From positions 189,997,522 to 190,061,521 of the forward strand of contig NC_092875.1 in NCBI RefSeq assembly GCF_028372415.1: 64,000 nucleotides of DNA, written 5' to 3'. Positions 56,437 through 64,000 of the stretch are shown here, in pieces (position 1 is the stretch's first letter; every line of letters starts with the position of its first letter). Under the pieces are notes generated by a model. The model was not told the origin of the DNA. It searched no databases and saw only the letters and a list, made by a program, of their open reading frames with translations. Both the position numbers and the translations under genes were made by a program. Source of the stretch: Notamacropus eugenii (taxonomy: Eukaryota; Chordata; Mammalia; Diprotodontia; Macropodidae).

Positions 56437-57390
56437 TAATCTAATCTATTGCTGAACCTGGAGAGGCTATGAACTGTACTTAGGAAGTTACTGTTAGATA
56501 ATTGAAAGAACCCTGATTTTGGAGTCACAAAATTGGGGTTCAGATCTTAAGTTTCTTGGTTTATTATCTGTATGAACATGAACAAGACACTGAACCACCT
56601 AGAACAAGAGTTCTTAGGCTATGTACAGGAGAGAAGGGTTCTATTTGATGTTTGCAAGTTAAATAAAAAAACCAAACAAGTAGGACCGCAGAAACAGATA
56701 TTGTTTCTCTCAGGGACAATTAATGTGGTCTTAAAGAAATAAAATTTTTGTGGAATATTGATTGTTCATGAGGTGTTTATCAAACTGAGTTTTTTAGTGT
56801 TACGTACAGAAATCTGAGTTTCAGAAGGGACTTCACAGAAACATCCAAGATGAAAAACCCTTGTAATTAAAAAAAAGTTAACCCTTATGTCATTCAGATT
56901 CACAGTTATCCTCACCTGATGATTAGGATCATTGCTAGTTGAACCATTATGACATTTTTTGTGATATCTTTGCTAACACCTAAGTATTTAAGTATACACA
57001 TACACATTCTCACACACCCACCCATGGTGCACAAAATAAGCAAGTCAATAAACTAATTATTACTGATTGTTACTTCTTAAAATCTAATGATTCTATGATT
57101 CTGTAATCCTTGATTTCCCTAAGTGAGTGACCTAGCAGTGAGTATTTAAGGCTTTATTATGGCCCCTAGATTACAACTGTCACTGAGAAAAATGAAAAGT
57201 ATGAAAACAAATAATTGTATTATGGTTCACCTAAGCTGTACTGCCTGATTCAGTCATGTACCTTGTGTGTGCTCAGTAAATACTGAGGGAGTAAATGAAT
57301 GATTGCATGAACAAGATGAGTTAAGCCCTGGTATCTAAGGAAGGAGAGTAACAGCTGTTTCCCTGAGCTCACCAGGGAGTAATGAAGTGT
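56437..57390. other. Intron 2, nothing identified
   Basis: A CACATAC-rich patch lies near 56995-57020; otherwise single-copy-looking up to exon 3. Confidence 0.4.
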
Positions 57391-57403
57391 CCTTCTTTCA
57401 AAG

Positions 57404-57504
57404 GTGTTTCGCCCTCAGTGGAAGCTTTTGATAAGTTGATGAATGGCATGGTTGCTGAGTTTCTGAGGAACAGTAAGATCCTGGCTGGAGATGTGGAGGC
57501 TCAC
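57404..57504 (+). CDS. CAP2: CAP2 exon 3: residues 41-74 (start of the helical folded domain)
   Basis: The acceptor tract ends TTTCAAAG at 57403 and the donor is CAC/GTGAGT at 57504. The 101-nt exon takes the single base left by exon 2 and ends on a codon boundary (phase 0). The spliced peptide reads GVSPSVEAFDKLMNGMVAEF and then LRNSKILAGDVEAH. This matches the start of the N-terminal helical folded domain of CAP proteins, which binds cofilin-decorated actin; the SVEAFDKLM and VAEFL core is close to what I remember of mammalian CAP2. The matched phases, the clean consensus splice sites and the family match together make this exon secure. The next exon lies beyond 64000 or was not recognised in the last 6.5 kb. 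Confidence 0.95.
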
Positions 57505-57629
57505 GTGAGTATTCTGTCCTTTTCTTGCTTAATACTAAGGGAATGGCTTGGGTAACGATTGCCACTGCTTGTTGAACACTGAATTCCTCTTAGTATGCTG
57601 GGCTTAACTCCAGGAAGCCTAGTTCCATA

Positions 57630-57835
57630 AATAGAGCTCTGGACTTATAATGGGAAAGACCTGAGTTTGAATCCTCCCTCTGTCACTTCCTAGTTTTGTG
57701 ACCCTGGACCTATTGGAGCCTCAGTTTTCCAGTCTGAAAAACAGGGAAGATAAGAGTACCTACCCTCAGGGTTGCTGAGAGGATCAAATAAGAAAACGTA
57801 TACAAAGAGTTCTATAGATGAGTTAGTAATGGTGG
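57630..57835 (+). repeat. MIR-like SINE
   Basis: GACCTGAGTTTGAATCCTCC, then GTTGCTGAGAGGATCAAATA: sense copy. A GGT-repeat follows at 57829-57841. Confidence 0.7.
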
Positions 57836-57894
57836 TGGTGGCAGCAGTAGTCGTGATAGTTGTAGGAGAAAGAAGAGGAGGATAGCAATATGTG

Positions 57895-58035
57895 GTATTG
57901 GAATGTGCTTTACACTTGGAATCAGAATATCCAGATTCACCTCCTGGCTCTGACAGTTACTAGTTTGGTGACAATTTCGCCTTTTTGTTTCTATTTCCTT
58001 ACCTGCAAAATGGAAATAATTTTACTGAACTTCTT
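57895..58035 (+). repeat. MIR-like SINE fragment
   Basis: CACTTGGAATCAGAATATCC, then GACAGTTACTAGTTTGGTGA, then TTACCTGCAAAATGGAAATA: sense copy. Confidence 0.6.
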
Positions 58036-58223
58036 ACTTTATCTGTTTTCTAAACCTGAAAGGACTCTGTGTTGTTCTAGCTGAGACAGCTAAATCAGCT
58101 GTTCTGTCCTTTCCCCACTGTCCCACTACTCTTCTGTTCCCCAGGTAGTATAGCAGTAAGCCAGTGCTGAATCAAATCAAGCTATCTTAAAGCTTCTAGA
58201 CCATCTCATAATATGGTCTTGGA

Positions 58224-58384
58224 GCAGGGTTTCTTAACCTTGTCTGTCTCATGGACCCCTTTTACAGTCTGGTGATGGCTCCGGACTTCTCAGAATCATG
58301 TTTTTAAGTGCATAAGAGAAATTACATAGGGTTACAAAGGAAATCACTTACATATTCACAAACTCCAAGTTTAGAGTCCCTAGC
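58224..58384. mobile_element. Small inverted-repeat DNA transposon, family 2
   Basis: Left end CAGGGTTTCTTAACC, body TTTTACAGTCTGGTGATGGC, right end GTTTAGAGTCCCTAG. Same layout as 56259-56436. Confidence 0.6.
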
Positions 58385-58974
58385 TTAGAGAGTGTTTAAA
58401 TGCTTTTGATTCAGATGGCAGGCTTTTAGTAGCTTCGATGTTTATCCTGCACTATCCAAGAGGGTCACTGTGTTGCTGCTCTTTGTTACATGTTTCCAGC
58501 TTTTACAGATTTTTAAATGGTCTACTGACCAGTTGGCATTTGACTGAAGTTGCTGCAAATTTGATCTAGGAATCACATGAATACAGAAATAAATGTGCTC
58601 ACTAGAGCCTTCATTTTCTTTTGCCTTTGTTTTCTCTGCTTAAGGTGCTTATAAGGATTGTAGCTCAGACATCTGTCTACCTATAGATTTCCCAGCAACC
58701 AGTCAGGTCTGACACTAACAGTAGCATTAAATGCAACTAGAAACCTGATTCTCAAATAAAACTTTGGCTTGGAGAGACTAAGTTAAAAAAAAACACAACT
58801 CACCTGTCTTGGATCCATGGCAGTTTTTTCTGACTTACCTTCATTTGTAAATCTCAAAAAGAATAAACACACATAGCTTTGCCTAAGGGTGCCACAGCAG
58901 CTAAAAGATTAGTGGGTGGAAGGGGGAGAGCAGAGAAGGCAGCAAAAATGTTTATAATCATTACTTCTCTTCTA

Positions 58975-59165
58975 CTTTGGAGCAGTGAGGTGAAGTGAAG
59001 AGGACTTTGGACTTAGAGTCAGGAAATTAGGATTCTAGTCCTAATTATGCTTCTAATGAGTTTCTGGTTCTCTTTTTTCTCATCTGTAATTTTTTAAAAA
59101 GGCATGTGGAGGTGGGAGGGATGAAGTGTTATCTTAAGTCCTTTCTGGCTCTCAATATTAATGCT
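58975..59165 (+). repeat. MIR-like SINE, diverged
   Basis: GACTTTGGACTTAGAGTCAG, then TTTCTCATCTGTAATTTTTT, then TTAAGTCCTTTCTGGCTCTC: sense copy. Confidence 0.6.
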
Positions 59166-59364
59166 TCAAGTTAACATTCTAGCCAATTGTGCATAAAATT
59201 ACTGGCTGGAGTTGCTTTGATAAAGAATTTGAAGTGAACGCAGCAAGTAGATATGTAAGTATGGCATCAGCACACATATTGAGAAGAATCTTCTCCTGGT
59301 TTTAAAATGGAAAGAATTCTCTCTGATTGTACATCCTTTCCTAATTACACCTTCTTTAATTGTA

Positions 59365-59555
59365 TGTCCTCGATCTGGAGTCAGAGGACCTGAGTTTGAA
59401 TGATGACTATCCTGTTTGAATGATGACTGTGAATGCAGATAAGCTTCGGATATCACCTCTCTGGGCCTTAGTTTTCCCATCTGTAAAATAAAGGGTTAGA
59501 CTAGGTGATTGGCCTCCAATGTTCCTTCTAATTCTAAGTCCCTCGATCATTTCTG
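59365..59555 (+). repeat. MIR-like SINE with a small internal duplication
   Basis: CTGGAGTCAGAGGACCTGAG, then TTTTCCCATCTGTAAAATAA. GTTTGAATGATGACT occurs twice in a row around 59394-59429. Confidence 0.65.
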
Positions 59556-59565
59556 TGATTTCCAA

Positions 59566-61929
59566 TATAAACCTTTCAGGGGATCTCAGGTTCCTGCTGT
59601 GGCTACAGGCTTTTTAATTAATATCTCTATAATCCTTCATACTCATTAAAAGAGGGTGCATTTATACCTGAGAGAGTAAAATTGTTATCACTGCCCTCAT
59701 TTCATTAAGTTAAAATGTTCTAGCTGGGGGAACAATTGGAATAGAAGGAAGGATCAGTATCAGATCCATGTTCCCTTTGAAACTCCAATAATAGTATAAT
59801 GCAATTTAAGTATTACATTGGGTCCATTGATGGCTTTTTGTTTATAAGGGATTCTGAGAGATAAAAAAATCATCATGTTGCTCACTTTCTGTGACGTGGT
59901 TGTATCTGAGAGATTAACATAAAAAATGGGATGTCAGCATTCAATAAACATTTTTTAAATCGCATTGATCTCAACCCTGCCAAATAGGAGACTCTAAGCT
60001 GAGCTCTAAGCTTAGAACTGAGATTCTAAGCTTAGAAGTCTTGTAACTCTTGTTAATCTTGTATGGCTTGTAGTCCTTTCGAGTAATTCTTATGTCATTT
60101 TAATATTATAACATGCATTATGCTTCAGTTACCCAGTACGCTTATAAAACCTTATATCAGCAATTTCTCCTCAATGTCAAAAGAAGTAGATTCTTACCAT
60201 GAAAAGGTTTAGGTAAAACTTCTTGCTGGAGAACGTTGAGGACCTTTAAAGTATCTTACATGTAAAGTATATATATAAGATATTTGTAGTGAGTTGTCAC
60301 TATGTAGATGACCTTGATGATCAATACTTTCTTCCCTCCAAACATCAGTTAGAATTTTACAATCATCTATGTATATGATGTTTCAGATGAGGGGATATTT
60401 TAAAAGATAATCATGCTGTTACGGAATAGATTTAAAAATAAATATACATTTCTCACTGTTAACTGAAAAAAATACAAAACCTTTCTCTTGAAGGTTTAGG
60501 CTGTGCATCCATAGCAGAAAACCCAGGCTGCCATAACCCATCTGTGTATTACTAACACTCTGAACAACTAGTTTATTTTTTCTGTGTCTTATAGGCCATG
60601 TGTCATGAGCATTAAGCTTGCAGCTGCTGCCTTTCCCATAATCCAAGAATGGGGGTTGAACTTTGTTTCAAGAACACACCTGTTGCCTAGAAAGAGCTGA
60701 CATACCTGATTGAGCAGGCTGGTAATATGAGAGGCCAGCAGGTTTTTATGTTATATTAAATAAGTGACACAAATGTGCATCATGTTGAATCCTGTGCCGA
60801 ACTCTTAAAAACTGCTTCACGTGTACTACAAAAAAAAAAGATGGGGGAGGAGGGAGCAAGTCTGTGACTTAACGTCTGCCACAATGTGTTTGGCCCCTGG
60901 TTTGGGCTTAATTTACCGTATGCTCAATAGTCTATTGACAGAGAAGACCACATAAAAGGGAGAAATAATAACTTCAATTAGAAGGCTCTAGTAAGCTGAA
61001 GAAAATAGCAGGTTTAGAAAAGATTAGATCTTCTGAGTTCTATTTGGACGGAACATGAACCAAATGGTGTATTTAAATTACTCTTTAACCTGAGAGAAAC
61101 TCCTCACCATTCAGTCCAAGAAGGGCATTAGCACAGCTTGTCCTTCACTTAAGGGAGAAAAAAGAAAAATGTTAAATTTAATAATTGTTCTTTTAGAGCA
61201 ACAACAATCCTCAGTATCAAAATTAGGAGCTATTTAAGCTGTCTGTATGAGGCCAAAAAAGTGAAAACTCAAGTCATTTTATTGTGTTTTATCTACAGGA
61301 CACCAATCCATTGGCCTGACGTATGTTTTTCCCTAGTGACTTTTTATCTTTTATTAAACTGACCAGTTGTTGAGTCATATGAAAACAGCTTGAATCATCG
61401 CACTATTATGAAACCAGCTGGGAGTAAGCTAGCCCTTCCTAATTCAGTTATGAAGCACTTTTGGAAACTTGATAGGATTCACAGTATAAACCATTTAAAA
61501 ATAATTTTCGATATTCATTTCCCTTTCTCAATTAGAAAGGAGAAGAGTATTCCTGTCACCTTTATTTTGTTATTGCCAGCAACAAAAACTTAGTGGCAAT
61601 ATCTTGACACTGGTTCTGAAGGTGTTATTTCTGGATGTTGGTCATGCAGCCAAATGACTTCCAGCCTCCTTCAAAGTTCCTATAATTTGCTTGTTAGTAT
61701 TGATAACTATTATCACTATGAGTGTTAAGAATCATAACTAAATATTTTCAAAATCATGAAAACCTAAATTTTATTTACTTCTCACTTTCTTGGCTGAGGC
61801 TTAAGAATTGATGGAACATGTTCAATTTTTTTATTGACCTATTACATAAAGTATAAATGATGTAGCTATAAGAAATTTGACAGTTTTAATGAATAAGTGA
61901 CGGGTCTCCCAAAGTAATTCACATGTCCC
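59566..61929. other. Intron 3, long stretch without recognised repeats
   Basis: About 2.3 kb with no transposon I can name and no coding exon. CTAAGCTTAGAA-type strings repeat at 59994-60030. Small frames at 60419-60646 and 61390-61593 match nothing I know. Confidence 0.4.
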
Positions 61930-62105
61930 TGGCATAATGGAAAGAGCAGTGGGTTGAGAAAAATCAGGAAAACAGGGGACTAGTCTTATTTCTGTCATTA
62001 ACTGGATATGTGACTTTGGACAAACCACTTAACATCGCTGAACCTTTACTACTATATGAGCAATTAAACTACTAATGCCCCTTTTAGCTCTGCAATTCCA
62101 TGATT
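61930..62105 (+). repeat. MIR-like SINE
   Basis: GGCATAATGGAAAGAGCAGT, then GATATGTGACTTTGGACAAA, then CCCCTTTTAGCTCTGCAATT: sense copy. Confidence 0.65.
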
Positions 62106-62106
62106 C

Positions 62107-62523
62107 ATTAATAATAGATAATATTTATATAGTGCTTACTATGTGCCAGGAACTGTGCTAAGCATTGTACAATTTGTCATTGGTTTTCAGTTGTTTCAAT
62201 CATGCCCAACCCTTCATGACCCTATATAGCGTTTTCTTGGCAAAGATACTGGAGTCCTTTGCCATTTCTTTCTCTAGATCATTTTACAGATGAGGAAATT
62301 GAGGCAACTCATGTTTTACAATTATTATCTCATTTTATCCTTACAACAGTCCTGGGAAATATGTGTTTTTATTATTTCCATATTACAGAGGAGAAAACTG
62401 AGGCAAAGTGAAGTTAAGTGACTTGCACAGATCCTATAGCTAGCACATGTATGAGGCTTAATTTGAACTCAGGTCTTCCTGACTCCAAGCCTGGTATTCT
62501 ATGCACTGCACAACCTAACTGCT
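62107..62523 (-). repeat. MIR-like SINE containing a second SINE
   Basis: The outer antisense copy runs from AATAATAGATAATATTTATA to CTGCACAACCTAACTGCTTC. The middle 62178-62312 belongs to another SINE (CAATCATGCCCAACCCTTCA, then GCGTTTTCTTGGCAAAGATA), after which the outer element resumes with TTTTACAATTATTATCTCAT. Confidence 0.75.
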
Positions 62524-62895
62524 TCCTTCATTGCAGAAATGAGTATAATATATGGGGAGGAGATGGAGAGAAGCATCACAAGACCTATTCTGTCATGTTT
62601 TGATGTATTGCCAAAAGGAGACCTGCATTGTATGGAAATGAGATGTCATGAAGCCTTTGATTTGGAACTAAAATGCACTTTAAAGAACATCTATTATAGT
62701 CTTCTAATTTTACATATAAGAAGCCTGAGCCCCAGAGTGGTTGACAGACTTGCCTCCTAAAAGTCACAAAAGGAGTAAGCATTAGATGCAAAATTTAAAC
62801 TGAAGTCCTATGTCTCCAAATCAGGTGCTTTTTCTACTGTATGTTCTCTTAGTGACATTAGACTGAAATTCAGTTTAGCCAAGCTTATTAAACAC
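62524..62895. other. Intron 3, mostly unassigned
   Basis: A diverged SINE-core-like piece may lie near 62705-62770; open frames here are short and have no match. Confidence 0.35.
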
Positions 62896-62899
62896 CCAG

Positions 62900-63165
62900 G
62901 CAGCTACATGGCTCCATAGTGCACAGTGCTGGGCCTGGAGTCAAGGAAGACTCGTCTCCCTGAGTTCAAATTTGGCCTCAGACACTTACTAGCTGTGTGT
63001 CCCTGGGCAAGTCATTTTCAAACCCTGTTTTTCTCAGTTTCCTCATCCGTAAAATGAGCTGGAAAAGAAAATGACAAACCACTCCAGGATCTTTGCCAGG
63101 AAAACCCCATTGGTTGCAGAGAGTCAGCTATAACTGGAAAACAACTGAAAAAAATGACTGAACGT
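62900..63165 (+). repeat. Marsupial-type tRNA-derived SINE, full length
   Basis: The best sense copy of the family: GGCAGCTACATGGCTCCATA, then CTGGGCCTGGAGTCAAGGAA, then CTTACTAGCTGTGTGTCCCT, then CAAACCACTCCAGGATCTTT, ending AAAATGACTGAACG. It shows that the strings at 3797, 20068, 30910 and 40290 are one long element. Confidence 0.85.
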
Positions 63166-63194
63166 AAAATCCTAACTTCATTCAGAGCTCTGGG

Positions 63195-63801
63195 CAAGAA
63201 AAATAGTTTAGAAAAGACGTGGCACATACCTTCATGGAGCTTATGCTTTATAGGAGTATGTGGCTTATGTATTGACACATAAATATATGTAATGCAAAAA
63301 TAATGCAATAAGCACAGAAAAAAGAGTAAAGTGTTCTAGTGAGGTCTGGGGGGAGGGGATAGGAAAAAAGATTTCAGTAATATATTTTTTGGTCAGGACC
63401 TATAATATCAACCACAAAGGAGACTCTCCAGCAGTGCAGGTCAGCAGATTGTCTGCAATTTATTTTTGTATAATGTTGCTTGAATTTCTTTATGGATGGA
63501 ATATCAAGGGAAGGTTTCATAGAGGAAGTGACATTTGACCTAGGACTTGTAGGATAAAATGGATTTTGATGGTGAATGGGCATTTTAGACAGAAGGAATG
63601 ATATGTGCTAGTATCCAGAGGGGAAAAGGCACAGGATATACTTGGGAACCACAAATTAAACCAGTTTGGCCAATTAATAAGAGTTCCTATAGAAAAAATA
63701 GCAGGGGATGAGACTGAAAAGGGTGGTTGGGATCTCTTTGCAGAAGGGCCTTGAATGTCAGGTTAAGCAGTTTCCTGTGAAAGTGACTAAAATGTCTAAA
63801 T
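63195..63801 (-). repeat. L2 LINE copy
   Basis: CACATACCTTCATGGAGCTT, then GAGGAAGTGACATTTGACCT, then AAGGGCCTTGAATGTCAGGT: antisense L2, cut on the right by the hAT-like element at 63802. Confidence 0.7.
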
Positions 63802-63983
63802 CAGAGGTGTCAAAGTCAGAGTCAGCAAAGCTCCCAAGTGGGCTGAACCAGATTAAAATGCAATTGAGAAACAGTGAACAAAATAAATAAAAATACAGTA
63901 CAACATAGATAATGACAATTTGAGGTTTTCTATATCAAAATGTGCCAGCAGTTATCCATTTCTATTTGAGTTTGACATCACTG
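63802..63983. mobile_element. Non-autonomous hAT-like DNA transposon, complete
   Basis: Left end CAGAGGTGTCAAAGTCA and right end TATTTGAGTTTGACATCACTG are inverted repeats. The flanks GTCTAAAT (63794-63801) and GTCTATAC (63984-63991) match at six of eight positions, fitting an old 8-bp target duplication. At 182 bp it is far too short to code for a transposase. Confidence 0.75.
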
Positions 63984-64000
63984 GTCTATACCCTTTAACC

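Larger units (their letters stand above)
51044..57403 (+). other. CAP2: CAP2 intron 2, about 6.4 kb
   Basis: This intron is bounded by GTAGGA at 51044 and AAAG at 57403 and is phase 1. It contains two plus-strand L1 3' ends, a minus-strand CR1/L3 copy, SINE fragments and one small DNA-transposon copy. No further coding exon could be recognised within it. Confidence 0.9.
22200..64000 (+). other. CAP2: CAP2 gene, 5' part (exon 1 to intron 3; continues beyond the window)
   Basis: The gene is inferred from two coding exons whose joined translation matches the N-terminus of vertebrate CAP2, plus a CpG island with a splice donor about 28.6 kb upstream on the same strand. CAP proteins bind actin and cofilin-actin, recharge actin monomers and speed filament turnover; CAP2 is the isoform prominent in striated muscle and brain (family knowledge). 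Only residues 1-74 of a protein of roughly 475 residues lie here. Missing are the rest of the helical folded domain, the proline-rich and WH2 regions and the CARP domain. The transcription start is not fixed by the sequence, so the left boundary is approximate. I see no second gene on either strand. Confidence 0.88.
57505..64000 (+). other. CAP2: CAP2 intron 3, 5' part
   Basis: The intron starts at GTGAGT after residue 74 (phase 0) and continues to the window edge. I looked for the next expected exon, which in CAP proteins continues the helical folded domain, and did not find it. The content is SINEs, an L2 copy at the right end and two small inverted-repeat DNA transposons. Confidence 0.75.

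Noticed and set aside
62900..62980. tRNA-like sequence at the start of SINEs
   Set aside because: The heads of these SINEs descend from tRNA promoters but do not form intact tRNA genes.
1..64000. CRISPR arrays, operons, phage or bacterial features
   Set aside because: The DNA is clearly vertebrate nuclear sequence. The only regular short repeats are microsatellites, and no spacer-repeat pattern is present.

Overview
This window looks like nuclear DNA of a mammal, most probably a marsupial. It holds the 5' part of one protein-coding gene, CAP2 (cyclase-associated actin cytoskeleton regulatory protein 2), on the + strand. Two coding exons are recognisable by translation: 50922-51043 (start codon and residues 1-40) and 57404-57504 (residues 41-74). 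A CpG island at about 21.79-23.16 kb, with a good splice donor after 22358, is the likely promoter and non-coding first exon. The gene runs off the right edge. The marsupial assignment is inferred from the repeats: abundant tRNA-derived SINEs of a type I associate with marsupials, long L2 and CR1/L3 LINE remnants, an RTE-type LINE and an L1 whose 3' part resembles marsupial L1. The species cannot be named from this alone.

Layout. 1-21.7 kb is upstream intergenic DNA with no supported gene, consisting mostly of old L2, CR1/L3, L1 and SINE copies, two related solo LTRs in opposite orientation, and a 483-nt uninterrupted polypurine microsatellite. 21.79-23.16 kb is the GC-rich promoter, with G-quadruplex and Z-DNA type tracts. 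22.36-50.92 kb is intron 1 (about 28.6 kb), containing L2 copies on both strands, a minus-strand RTE-type LINE at about 38.18-40.12 kb, many MIR-like SINEs, a near-identical 111-bp repeat pair, and a perfect 39-bp inverted repeat. 51.04-57.40 kb is intron 2 (about 6.4 kb), carrying L1 3' ends and a CR1/L3 copy. 57.5-64 kb is the start of intron 3.

I found no tRNA, rRNA, CRISPR array, operon or other gene. Open reading frames outside the two exons all fall in repeats, in the CpG island or in simple-sequence DNA. I found no undescribed functional system. The best structural signals are a four-deep nest of transposons (CR1/L3, then L2, then L1, then an LTR with a perfect 5-bp target duplication) at 15.28-19.78 kb, the perfect 39-bp hairpin at 43.15-43.26 kb, and the repeat pair at 24.5 and 26.1 kb that I could not assign to a family. 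Repeat family names are from memory of consensus sequences, not from a database search, and most repeat boundaries are approximate.
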